Positions 1-7,457 of a stretch of 64,000 nucleotides of DNA are shown here, in pieces. The DNA is taken from contig NZ_WHNZ01000040.1 in NCBI RefSeq assembly GCF_013141725.1, positions 1 through 64,000 on the forward strand, given 5' to 3'. Position 1 is the stretch's first letter, and the number at the start of each line of letters is the position of its first letter. Position numbers and translations under genes: made by a program. The notes below the pieces were generated by a model, which did not search any database, was not told the DNA's origin, and worked only from the letters and a program-made list of their open reading frames with translations. Origin of the DNA: Paenibacillus planticolens (lineage in GTDB: Bacteria > Bacillota > Bacilli > Paenibacillales > NBRC-103111).

Positions 1-278
1 CGCGTTGGCGCTTGTTGGGCTTGTTGGGCGCGTTGGCGCGTGTTGGCGCGTGTTGGCGCGTATTGGCGCGTGTTGGCGCGTATTGGCGCGTGTTGGCGCA
101 TGTTGGTGCGTGTTGAGGAGTGTTGGGGCGCGTTGGGCGTGTTGGGCGTGTTGGGCTTGTTGGGCTTGTTGGGCTTGTTGGCTCGTGTTGGGGCGCGTTG
201 GCGCGTGTTGGCGCGTATTGGCGCGTGTTGGGCGTGTTGGGCGCGTTGGCGCATGTTCGGCGCATTGGCGCATGTTGC
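1..278. repeat. Degenerate 9-10 bp GC-rich tandem repeat
   Basis: About 28 head-to-tail copies of a 10 bp unit close to GGCGCGTGTT, drifting into 9 bp variants such as GGGCTTGTT in the middle. The + strand is very rich in G and T and nearly free of runs of A. Open frames cross it because the period rotates through all three frames, but there is no ribosome site or family signature, so I treat it as a non-coding minisatellite. It may continue left of the window. It lies downstream of araD. Confidence 0.85.
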
Positions 279-320
279 GTAGCGGTATCACGATAGGCAC
301 CCCAGCAACAATCGCCGAGC

Positions 321-366
321 AAAAAAAAAGACAGTCAGCATGATTGAAAATGCCGACTGCCTTTTT
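321..366 (-). terminator. Intrinsic terminator after araD
   Basis: A 10 bp stem with one mismatch (332-341 with 350-359) is followed on the minus strand by a run of T (+ strand A run 321-329). It begins just beyond the araD stop. The + strand side also has five T, so it may work in both directions. Confidence 0.8.
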
Positions 367-367
367 G

Positions 368-1057
368 TTATGTTTGTCCGTAATACGCATTAGCTCCGTG
401 TTTTCTCAGGAAGTGCCGGTCCAGCAGCGTCTGCTCCATGGGCTGAATCGCCTGGTTCAAATGGAAGGTGCGGTAGGCAATCTTCGCTACCTCTTCCAAC
501 ACAACTGCGTTATGCACCGCATTGTGCGGGTCCTTACCCCAGCTGAACGGCGCATGGCAGTTCACCAGCACACCCGGAACCATCGCCGGGTCCAAGTCCT
601 TGAACGTCTCAATGATGACGTTGCCTGTTTCCAGTTCATAGGCCCCTTTGATCTCAGCCTCCGTCATAAGACGCGTGCAGGGGACTTCCCCGTAAAAGTA
701 GTCCGCGTGCGTGGTACCCAGCGCTGGAATGCCTCTTCCGGCCTGCGCCCAGCTTGTCGCCCATGGAGAATGGGTATGCACAATGCCGCCGATCGCCGGG
801 AATGCCCGGTACAAGGCCAAATGGGTCGGCGTGTCCGAGGAAGGCTTCAGCTTGCCTTCCACAATCCTGCCTTCCAAATCGACAACGACGAGGTCCTCAG
901 CCTTCAAATCCTCGTAAGGTACACCGCTGGGCTTAATCACGACAAGCCCCTGCTCCCGGTCAATCCCGCTGACATTGCCCCAAGTAAACGTAACGAGCCG
1001 ATATTCGGGGAGATCCAAATTCGCTTCCAGCACCGCTTGCTTCAATTTGTCCAGCAC
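368..1057 (-). CDS. araD: L-ribulose-5-phosphate 4-epimerase
   Basis: Converts L-ribulose 5-phosphate to D-xylulose 5-phosphate, the last step of L-arabinose catabolism, in the cytosol. The 229-residue product has the class II aldolase/epimerase fold signatures: TFTWGNVSG near residues 23-31, KPSG at 42-45, the zinc ligands H94 and H96 in HTHSPWA and H168 in NCHAPF, the catalytic D119 in HADYFYGE, and the C-terminal Tyr in NAYYGQ. Length matches E. coli AraD. The start is GTG: an in-frame stop lies three codons upstream, and the N-terminus [14 protein letters not shown] aligns with known AraD. No other ara gene is in the window; the AraR-like sites upstream suggest it belongs to an arabinose regulon. 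Confidence 0.95.
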   Translation of the reverse strand: MLDKLKQAVLEANLDLPEYRLVTFTWGNVSGIDREQGLVVIKPSGVPYEDLKAEDLVVVDLEGRIVEGKLKPSSDTPTHLALYRAFPAIGGIVHTHSPWATSWAQAGRGIPALGTTHADYFYGEVPCTRLMTEAEIKGAYELETGNVIIETFKDLDPAMVPGVLVNCHAPFSWGKDPHNAVHNAVVLEEVAKIAYRTFHLNQAIQPMEQTLLDRHFLRKHGANAYYGQT

Positions 1058-1078
1058 TCGATCTCAACACCTTCCGAG

Positions 1079-1122
1079 ATAATGTACGTATAATGTTCTA
1101 TTATACACTTGTACGTACATGT
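1079..1122 (-). promoter_or_regulatory. araD promoter with two AraR-like operators
   Basis: On the minus strand a TATAAT -10 (1100-1105) is flanked by two near-palindromes centred on TACGTAC: 1107-1122 (ACATGTACGTACAAGT) just upstream, and 1080-1095 near the expected start site. Both resemble the TTGTACGTACAA core of the Bacillus GntR-family arabinose repressor AraR. The -35 is poor. A repressor gripping both sites would cover the promoter. The assignment to AraR is inference from motif similarity. Confidence 0.65.
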
Positions 1123-1142
1123 TATCTAGATAGTCTTGAAAT

Positions 1143-1183
1143 AAAGTTTGAGGTGTACAACTTGTATGTACACCTCAAACTTT
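1143..1183 (-). terminator. Long perfect hairpin after the SLH gene
   Basis: A perfect 17 bp stem (1143-1159 with 1167-1183) with a 7-base loop lies 15 bases past the SLH stop and is followed on the minus strand by T-rich sequence. It separates the SLH gene from araD. The loop and inner stem also spell a TTGTATGTACA stretch that resembles the AraR-like operators nearby. Confidence 0.75.
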
Positions 1184-1197
1184 TATGCCGTTAATTA

Positions 1198-2427
1198 TTA
1201 GCTATGTATAATTGAAAAAATAATCGTTTTCCCATCCGGCTCCAAACGCGTCTCTACGGAAAAACTGCCGATTTGCTTGGTCGTCGTCTCCAGAACGCCT
1301 TTCGCCGCAGCACGCTCACACGCATCGGTAAAATGGCGATAGAAGATGTCCGCATCATAGCCGAAGAGGAAATCCGTGAATTTCCGAATGCTTTCCATAT
1401 TGCGCGCCAGTGTTCCGTTCTCAAGACGAACGGTCACGCCATAAGTCAGAAACTGAGGGTCCAGCCACAGCGAGGCCTCATTGCTGTTACGCACACTGGC
1501 CGTCGCGCCGTTCACGGCAAGCGCTTTGGCATCTGCATCCCGGAACAGGCGCAGCGTTGTTTCTTGCAGGTCGTAGTTCGTCCCCCGCAGCTTGCCTGCA
1601 TCCTCCATAACGCTGTAAGCGTCGAGCATGCGCTGGTCCGGGAATATCAGCTTCTTATAGCTGCCATCTTTTGTCGGAACAACTTTGATGAAAGCTTCTC
1701 CCTCGTTTTTCACGCTGATCCGCTTTGACTTCGTCTGCAGACGCGTAATGATTTGCAGCGCTTCCGCACGGGTAACATCCCGACCCACGCCAAAATACCC
1801 GTTCGGGTATCCTTCCATGATTCCCTTCGTCATCGCTTCGCCGATAAACTTCTGCTGCCTGCTTGTCGCGCTTTGCAGATCGCCAAATTGCGAGGCTGCT
1901 TTAAGGCTGTACACTTCATCCTCCAAATACTCGGTTTCCTTCAGCAAATAATACAAGATTTCCGCTACATCCTCGCGTTTCAGCTTCGCTTTGTAATCCG
2001 TAAACTGGCCCTTGCTGATGAAATGCAAATCGCTGGCCAAATCCAAATAGGGCTTCGCCCAATAACCGACAGTGCTCGGCTTAAAATTGAAGTCCCGATA
2101 ATCCTGCTGTAAAATGCTTTTATTGCTCGCGCTCAACGCTTGCAGAAAGCTTGCTTTCCAATTGCGCTCGCCATTGGGAAACTTATCTGTAAAAGCCAGC
2201 AATACGATTTTCACGAATTGGTCGGCCGTCACCGCATCGTCAGGACGAAACGTTCCGTCCGGGAAGCCGTCCAGCAGCCCCTGCTGCGCCATCTGAGTAA
2301 TGGTCTGTTCCGCCCAGTGACCTCGTACGTCCGTCATACTTGCCGCTTCCGTTCTTGCTTGGCTGATAGCCATGCTCATGACACAGCACACCGCTGCTAT
2401 AGTTATCCATTTATTCAACTGCCGCAT
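1198..2427 (-). CDS. S-layer homology (SLH) domain surface protein
   Basis: Probable exported wall-bound protein. The start chosen is the ATG at 2427, preceded by GGAG nine bases away; it gives a signal peptide (basic MRQLNKW, hydrophobic core, exit near ARTEAAS). A longer frame from a TTG at 2463 would spoil that. Three SLH-type repeats follow: one with DVRGHWAEQTI and GFPDGTFRPDD, a diverged middle copy around VGYWAKPYLDLA, and one with GYPNGYFGVGRDVTRAEAL. The C-terminal half (about 200 residues, mixed alpha/beta, Asp/Lys rich) is not recognised. SLH domains bind pyruvylated secondary wall polymer. The gene stands alone with its own terminator. Confidence 0.85.
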   Translation of the reverse strand: MRQLNKWITIAAVCCVMSMAISQARTEAASMTDVRGHWAEQTITQMAQQGLLDGFPDGTFRPDDAVTADQFVKIVLLAFTDKFPNGERNWKASFLQALSASNKSILQQDYRDFNFKPSTVGYWAKPYLDLASDLHFISKGQFTDYKAKLKREDVAEILYYLLKETEYLEDEVYSLKAASQFGDLQSATSRQQKFIGEAMTKGIMEGYPNGYFGVGRDVTRAEALQIITRLQTKSKRISVKNEGEAFIKVVPTKDGSYKKLIFPDQRMLDAYSVMEDAGKLRGTNYDLQETTLRLFRDADAKALAVNGATASVRNSNEASLWLDPQFLTYGVTVRLENGTLARNMESIRKFTDFLFGYDADIFYRHFTDACERAAAKGVLETTTKQIGSFSVETRLEPDGKTIIFSIIHS

Positions 2428-2610
2428 GATTGGATTCTCCGTTTCTACATTTTTCGATACCAAGTTGTACCATTCTATAGAATAAGCCTTCTATTCACCT
2501 TTGAGAACAGGCTTTAAGCCTAGTAAGGATAGCACTCTAAACACTGCCGGGCTTGGGTCTATAGCCGCAGATATCCTTCCCCGAGTGCAGCGGATTCCGC
2601 CTTTTTGCGC

Positions 2611-2655
2611 ATAAAAAAGGACCCTATTTGTCTACGCAAGTAGCAAATACGGTCC
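2611..2655 (-). terminator. Intrinsic terminator
   Basis: A 12 bp stem with one mismatch (2619-2630 with 2644-2655), followed on the minus strand by six T. It sits 15 bases past the stop of the small gene at 2670-3119. Confidence 0.85.
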
Positions 2656-2669
2656 TGCTATTTCAACGG

Positions 2670-3119
2670 CTAGCTGAATTTTCTGCCAGCGCCTACGGTT
2701 TGCATTGAGTTGTAATAGCGCAGCCAATCGGTTATGTACAACATTTTCGCTAAGAAATCCGGCGCACTCCCTTGCAGATAAGCATATTTCTCCTGCTGCA
2801 GCAGTTCATGCATCTCCCAGCTTTTCAAAAATAATGCTTTGACAAAGGCCTCTTCCGTTTGCGGCTTATGAAGATCCGTTCCTCTGGAGAGCTCAACCTC
2901 TTCAAAAATAACACCTCTATAATAAGGATATACATTCACCTGGCGCCCCATATCGACGTAGGCAAGGCCTGTATATTCAAAAGGAAGCCATATTAAATTC
3001 GTCTTCTTGTCTTCCAGTTTAACGGTATACGCTAAGCCCATATTCAAAGCAACCGGCTGAGGGTAATTGTTAATGGCACCGGATCGCAGGTGGTCCATGA
3101 TATGTTCAACGAAATTCAT
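2670..3119 (-). CDS. Uncharacterised 149-residue cytosolic protein
   Basis: I do not recognise the family. The ATG is preceded by GGAGAGGAA. The product has no signal peptide or membrane segment; it is rich in aromatic residues (WLPFEYTGLAYVDMG, VYPYYRGVIFEE) and ends in a helical part (KSWEMHELLQQEKYAYLQG). It is monocistronic with a strong terminator. The pattern resembles small single-domain stress or sporulation-phase proteins, but nothing in the sequence fixes a role. Confidence 0.7.
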   Translation of the reverse strand: MNFVEHIMDHLRSGAINNYPQPVALNMGLAYTVKLEDKKTNLIWLPFEYTGLAYVDMGRQVNVYPYYRGVIFEEVELSRGTDLHKPQTEEAFVKALFLKSWEMHELLQQEKYAYLQGSAPDFLAKMLYITDWLRYYNSMQTVGAGRKFS

Positions 3120-3453
3120 CGTGTTCTTCCTCTCCGAGGGATCTGATTATTTCCAGCAACCCTCCTTCATATTGCGTGCTAACGCCTTCTATTGTCAAGA
3201 CGGCAAATTACTGTGAGGAAAACCGAGCGTCCCTGCGCTGCATACTTAACTTTTAAATGAAACTATTCGATGAATCATCGACAAAATCCTTCTTATTTCG
3301 ACTAAAATCAACACATTTTTACAATTCCCATTCAAAAAGACCCAAATTACAGCGCCCTTACGAACACTATAAGGATAAATTGCCGAAAAATATTTTTGGG
3401 CGAATTGCGAACTTTTTTCAACCTGCAAGCGTCTAATTCAGAGAGGTGAGAGA
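3120..3453. other. Intergenic region upstream of the ECF sigma gene
   Basis: This 334 bp AT-rich gap lies between two divergent genes. The only motif I see is a weak ECF-like pair on the + strand (TGAAAC at 3258-3263, CGAC at 3279-3282, 15 bp apart), which could autoregulate the sigma gene. The spacing is one base short of the usual 16, so it is only a candidate. The open frame at 3246-3428 on the minus strand has no ribosome site. Confidence 0.35.
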
Positions 3454-4020
3454 ATGGAGACGACCGGCGTCCATGTTTTTGAGTATTTAAAGTATGTATC
3501 TGAAACAACGGATCAAAAAGTGATTCTTCGCAATTTAATGGAGACCTATGGCAATGACGTATGGAACTATGCTTTCAGCATTTGCCGCAACTCGGATTTA
3601 GCCGATGATATTACCCAGGATGCTTTCTTAAAAGTATATCGCAATCTTACTACATTCCGCGGTGAAGCCTCGGTCAAGACCTGGCTTCTTACCATTACAC
3701 GCAATACGACCTATGACTATTTACGCAAAGCTTTCTGGCGCAAAGTGACACTTGTTGGCTTCATTCAATCAACAGGCACATCCAACTCTGCCGAAACAGA
3801 AGCCATGGAGAAATTATATGCCAGCGACATTTGGAAGAAAGTGATTTCCCTTCCTCCGAAGTATAGAGAAATTCTCATTTTGCATGCCCATTACCAGCTT
3901 TCAACCAAAGAAATGGCATCTATTCTTAATATCTCGGAAGGAACCGTTAAATCACGGCTTCATCATGCCAGACTTAAGGTGGTTAAATTGAAGGAGCGTG
4001 AGGCTCTTGAACAATCCTGA
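3454..4020 (+). CDS. ECF-type RNA polymerase sigma factor
   Basis: A 188-residue group 4 sigma factor. Region 2 runs about residues 25-95 (YGNDVWNYAFSICRN, DDITQDAFLKVYRNL, TFRGEASVKTWLLTITRN); region 4 about 125-175 (LPPKYREILILHAHYQLSTKEMA, ILNISEGTVKSRLHHAR, the helix-turn-helix for the -35). Region 3 is absent, as in all ECF factors. AGAGAGGTGAG precedes the ATG. The next gene overlaps its end and encodes a single-pass membrane protein, the usual sigma/anti-sigma layout. Target genes cannot be read from sequence; the SigW-like promoter at 9528-9552 is one candidate. Confidence 0.93.
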   Translation: METTGVHVFEYLKYVSETTDQKVILRNLMETYGNDVWNYAFSICRNSDLADDITQDAFLKVYRNLTTFRGEASVKTWLLTITRNTTYDYLRKAFWRKVTLVGFIQSTGTSNSAETEAMEKLYASDIWKKVISLPPKYREILILHAHYQLSTKEMASILNISEGTVKSRLHHARLKVVKLKEREALEQS

Positions 4021-5299
4021 TCCGGATGATTTACGCAAGCAATTGGAATCAGGACCGCTTGAGCGCCCCGGCTTTACTTCCAAGCTTCAGCGTGAAATTG
4101 AAGAAGCGGTTGAGCATAAGGAACGAGCGAAGCCAAGGGTTAAACCTGTGATTTGCTTTGCCGGAGTCAGTGCGATCGCTGCCGCCATACTGCTTTTCCC
4201 TTGGAGTAATTTACATACCCAGAGTGATGCAGCGCCCGCGATGGATGCTGCAGTTACGGCAACAACTGCGTCCGTAAGCTATTCTCCTGCGCCTATTACT
4301 ACAGCACTGCTTATCGGATTAAGAACTGAGCATGAACCATCCGGCAGCGAGGCTGGACGCGCGCTGAAGCCCATGCGCTACAGCACCTATCGCACGATGC
4401 TGATTGCGCCTGTGCGCGGGAAGCTCCAGAAAACGTCCGAGGGCCCAGGCATTCTTATGCCTTATAAGCAAAATTTCTGGAAAATCGATTCCCTGGTCCA
4501 TCGGACCAAAACGGATGAATTCCGCTACTTATCCGCTCACTTGGCGGATCAGCCTGCGAAACCGGAAACCTTCCCTGATCAAGAAGGCGAACAGTTCAAT
4601 CGTACAGAGACCCTGTTGTTTGCGGGCAATCAATATGTGTCTATTGCCGAATCGGAATCCTCCTTGCGAGGCGGCGGAGCTTATCAGGCGGATCGCATCT
4701 GGGTCCGCACGCTGCCGCAATTAAAAGAAGGCCACACCGTGCAGTTCTATAACAAGCCGGTGGACAAGAATCATGTGTCCATCTCCGATGTTTATGGCAC
4801 TAATGCGAACATCGGTGGTGTGCTTGCAAGCGTTGCAAGCAGTTTGCGCGGAGAGGTTTCGGGCCAAAGCTGGACGATTCAGCGAGAGCCCGGCCACTGG
4901 GTCGGCAAGGTCGCCGAAACGCCGCGTGCGGTAGCTGGTGCTGCAACGCCAGACAGCTACGTGCTGCACGACTTCCCTCGGGATCTACCCGACAAAGTGG
5001 TGAACCACGATGATCTGTGCTGCACCTGGAGCGGCATTCAGTCCTCCTATCCGCAAGCGACCGACGCGTTGACTTCACCAATGAACGATATGCTTGTCAT
5101 CTTCGAGGGCGGCAAGCTTAAATTCTATCCCTACGGCCAAGCGCCGGGCAACGATCCGCAGCTTGTTCTGGATCTTCTCCCCGGCGAGCAGCTCGTCATG
5201 GCGCAGTGGGCCACGGATCACTACGTCGAAGAATGGATTGACAAGGTCTACCGTTATTTAACGCCAGAAACGGATATTCGAGTTCCGTTAAGTGAATAA
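4007..5299 (+). CDS. Single-pass membrane protein, putative anti-sigma partner
   Basis: Overlaps the end of the ECF sigma gene. AAGGAG at 3991-3996 suits the TTG at 4007 (10 bases) better than the GTG at 3998 (1 base). The product has a short cytosolic N-terminus (about 45 residues, basic and acidic helices), one membrane segment (VICFAGVSAIAAAILLFPW) and a large extracellular domain of about 350 residues that I do not recognise; it contains a CC pair in DDLCCTWSG. Anti-sigma factors of this layout bind the sigma factor through the cytosolic tail. The role is inferred from position and topology. No zinc-binding HxxxCxxC motif of the ZAS type is visible. Confidence 0.65.
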   Translation: MNNPDPDDLRKQLESGPLERPGFTSKLQREIEEAVEHKERAKPRVKPVICFAGVSAIAAAILLFPWSNLHTQSDAAPAMDAAVTATTASVSYSPAPITTALLIGLRTEHEPSGSEAGRALKPMRYSTYRTMLIAPVRGKLQKTSEGPGILMPYKQNFWKIDSLVHRTKTDEFRYLSAHLADQPAKPETFPDQEGEQFNRTETLLFAGNQYVSIAESESSLRGGGAYQADRIWVRTLPQLKEGHTVQFYNKPVDKNHVSISDVYGTNANIGGVLASVASSLRGEVSGQSWTIQREPGHWVGKVAETPRAVAGAATPDSYVLHDFPRDLPDKVVNHDDLCCTWSGIQSSYPQATDALTSPMNDMLVIFEGGKLKFYPYGQAPGNDPQLVLDLLPGEQLVMAQWATDHYVEEWIDKVYRYLTPETDIRVPLSE

Positions 5300-5304
5300 A
5301 CGTT

Positions 5305-5352
5305 AAAGGGTCTGTTCCCCAGCTTTGAAGCTAACTGGGGAACAGACCCTTT
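5305..5352. terminator. Bidirectional intrinsic terminator
   Basis: A perfect 17 bp stem (5305-5321 with 5336-5352) with T on the + side. It lies 5 bases after the membrane protein gene and serves the convergent HD-GYP locus as well. Confidence 0.85.
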
Positions 5353-5386
5353 TGTATGGAGGAGCGGCGCTTGCCCGCTCGCCGAC

Positions 5387-6202
5387 TTAGCTGGCATTTG
5401 ATGTGCTTTTTGCATGATTCGGATTCTCTTGCATGAAAACATCAATGAACGTCTGCGCATACCGGGGATCCCACTGCGTCCCCTTGCCTTCCGCGAGAAT
5501 GGCCATGGCCTTCTCGACAGCCATCCCTTTCCGATAAGGACGATCGGAGGTCATGGCGTCGAACGCATCCGCTACCGCAATAATGCGGCCGAACTCAGGG
5601 ATCTCCTGGCCTTTCAGGCCGTCCGGATATCCCTTGCCGTCATAGCGCTCATGATGCGAGCGCACGCCGGGAAGCAAAGGCGCCATCGCTTCCGCCGGCT
5701 CAATTTGCTTCAAAATCGATTCGCCCAGCACCGGGTGCCGCTTGATTTTCTCAAACTCCTCATCTGTCAGACGGCCTTCCTTCAGCAGCACATCGTCGCG
5801 CACGCCAATTTTTCCGATGTCGTGAAGCAGCGCCGTTTTGTTCAGCAGATCAAGCTCCTGCTCACTTAAACGCACCGCTCTCCCAATCATCAGAGAGTAT
5901 TGAGCGACACGAGTGGAATGCCCTGCGGTATACGCATCTCTCGCATCCAGTGCAGCAGCCAGTGTGGAATAATAGCTCTGCAGCAGCTGATTATTCATGC
6001 TTTCACGCGCCTCAAGCCCTTTAACCATATGGTTAAAGCCGGCGACCAGCCGCGAGAATTCATCCGAATATAAATCCGAAGCCCTCACCTGCAAGTCGCC
6101 GGCTTGCACTTCCTTCATCGCTCTATGCAAGTCCCCGATCGGTTGTTGAATATCTCTAGCCAACATCCGTGCCCCAAGGGAGGAGAAGCCCACACCGAGC
6201 AA
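5387..6202 (-). CDS. HAMP plus HD-GYP half of the interrupted gene
   Basis: Residues after the internal stop: a HAMP linker (RMLARDIQQPIGDLHRAMKE), then an HD-GYP hydrolase with all hallmark motifs: HSTRVAQYS, HDIGKIGV, HHERYDGKGYP and the DAFDAMTSDRPYR segment. HD-GYP domains hydrolyse cyclic di-GMP. If translated at all it would begin at a TTG (6202) or the ATG 36 bases further in, neither with a clear ribosome site. The catalytic residues are intact, which suggests recent loss or continued use. Confidence 0.7.
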   Translation of the reverse strand: MLGVGFSSLGARMLARDIQQPIGDLHRAMKEVQAGDLQVRASDLYSDEFSRLVAGFNHMVKGLEARESMNNQLLQSYYSTLAAALDARDAYTAGHSTRVAQYSLMIGRAVRLSEQELDLLNKTALLHDIGKIGVRDDVLLKEGRLTDEEFEKIKRHPVLGESILKQIEPAEAMAPLLPGVRSHHERYDGKGYPDGLKGQEIPEFGRIIAVADAFDAMTSDRPYRKGMAVEKAMAILAEGKGTQWDPRYAQTFIDVFMQENPNHAKSTSNAS

Positions 6203-6226
6203 TAAAATAATGCCCGCCCATTTCCA

Positions 6227-6910
6227 TTAATCCACCATGAAATCGGACGACTGTGAGATAAGCCGAATTTGCGTCGCTAAGCTGAAGAGAAACAGCGGCA
6301 TCGTTCCAATCAAGAACGCGCTCAGCTGAAACTTGCGTTGAATGGAAACAATCACGCGCCCATCCAAAGAGACATCCTCGCCGTAAAGGCGCTGTCCGAC
6401 TTCGCGTATATGCACAAGAACCGGACGGATCGCCTGGGTTGTCGTGAAGAACTCAAGCAGCGCATGCATGCTTGCCACGAGCACAGCGCCGATTCCCGCG
6501 AGCCCAACATAATAAGCCGGCAGCGACAGCCAGCCCGTCGCAATCCCTATGGAAGCCATTGTCATAGCCGGAATCGACAAACCTAGAAAATGGGGACCGA
6601 GTATCCGTTTCACAGAGAGCGCCGGAAAGCGGTGAGTTTGCAAATAGGCGTCCCGAATGGCTGCCAAATCAGGAGCTTCCTGCTCCAGCATCATCCGAAT
6701 GGGGCGCATGTGTCGGCGAAACACCAGCAGCTCCGCGAGTAGCATCACGCATAGCGAGCTCGTCATAATGAAGAAGATGCGCTCCATTTCCGCATACGAA
6801 ATGGATAAGGTCGTAGAAATAATGACTCCGCCCACCACAACAACCGCAATGCCTGAGCCTAAGATATAATTGCGGACCAAATCTCGCAGAAATTTTTGGT
6901 AAATGACCAT
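6227..6910 (-). CDS. Membrane sensor half of the interrupted HD-GYP gene
   Basis: The 227-residue N-terminal part up to the TAA. It holds about six hydrophobic segments (IAVVVVGGVIIST, IMTSSLCVMLLAELLVF, FLGLSIPAMTMASIGIATG, YVGLAGIGAVLVASMHALL and FLIGTMPLFLFSLATQI), which resembles a multi-pass input module. If it is made on its own it has no output domain. Confidence 0.65.
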   Translation of the reverse strand: MVIYQKFLRDLVRNYILGSGIAVVVVGGVIISTTLSISYAEMERIFFIMTSSLCVMLLAELLVFRRHMRPIRMMLEQEAPDLAAIRDAYLQTHRFPALSVKRILGPHFLGLSIPAMTMASIGIATGWLSLPAYYVGLAGIGAVLVASMHALLEFFTTTQAIRPVLVHIREVGQRLYGEDVSLDGRVIVSIQRKFQLSAFLIGTMPLFLFSLATQIRLISQSSDFMVD

Positions 6911-7057
6911 GATGGATGCCTCATTTCAATCTAAGCTTAGTCCTATTGTATAGCAATTCAACCTGTTGCGCTTATAAAAAAGGGAAGCTCTGCTTGCCCT
7001 TTACTTGCAGCTAGCCTAGGTTGGAACCGGCTCATCTTGAGATTTCCTTGATCGAAG

Positions 7058-7335
7058 GGAACTCCGTTCCCCTATTTCGGCGAAAAGCGGAATTTCGAGC
7101 GCCCGAGGGGAACTACAGGGTCTTATTTCATCAAATTGCCCAAATATCCCTCTAGAATGGAGAAATAGCGGAACGTAGTTCCCGTTTCCTCGCTCAAAGG
7201 GCTGCTATAGGCGAAATAGCGCCCTGTAGTTCCCCTTCCTCGCTCAAAGGCTACTTCGGGCAAAATAGCTTCCTGTAGTTCCCACTCCTCGCTCAAAGGC
7301 TGTTTTGGGCAAAAAAGCGTCCTGCAGTTCCCCTA
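7058..7335. repeat. Dispersed palindromic repeat, locus A
   Basis: Two forward units (7058-7080, 7107-7132; GGGAACTACAG...CTATTTC type) are followed by four inverted units (7162-7184, 7212-7236, 7261-7283, 7310-7335; GAAATAG...CTGTAGTTCCC type). The inverted copies recur every 48-50 bp with a conserved linker containing CTCGCTCAAAGG. The rest of the 547 bp gap (6911-7457) shows only the floT terminator. Confidence 0.85.
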
Positions 7336-7411
7336 CCTGCCCGCGCTGCGCGCTGCCTTGCAACCGACTGTCGCCGCATGGAATAAGGGGAAGCTTGGCA
7401 CACCTTCACAC

Positions 7412-7446
7412 ATCAAAAATGCCCCGGCCTAGTGGCCGAGGGGCAT
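7412..7446 (-). terminator. Intrinsic terminator after floT
   Basis: Stem ATGCCCC...GGGGCAT with an inner GGCC/GGCC pairing (7419-7446), followed on the minus strand by five T, 11 bases past the floT stop. Confidence 0.8.
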
Positions 7447-7457
7447 GTGCTGCTGAA

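Larger units (their letters stand above)
5387..6910 (-). pseudogene. HD-GYP membrane protein gene interrupted by one in-frame TAA
   Basis: The whole span is one reading frame of 507 sense codons plus a single internal TAA at 6227-6229. The N-terminal part (227 residues) is a membrane sensor; eight sense codons after the TAA and the next codons form a membrane segment (WKWAGIILLLGVGF), then HAMP and an HD-GYP domain. The frame is kept across the stop, so this looks like a point nonsense mutation in a c-di-GMP phosphodiesterase. No ribosome site is visible for restarting after the stop. A sequencing error, readthrough or true inactivation are all possible. Confidence 0.8.

Noticed and set aside
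5-343. Open frames across the tandem repeat that would encode ACWRVLAR-type repeats
   Set aside because: A 9-10 bp period keeps frames open by chance; there is no ribosome site or family match.
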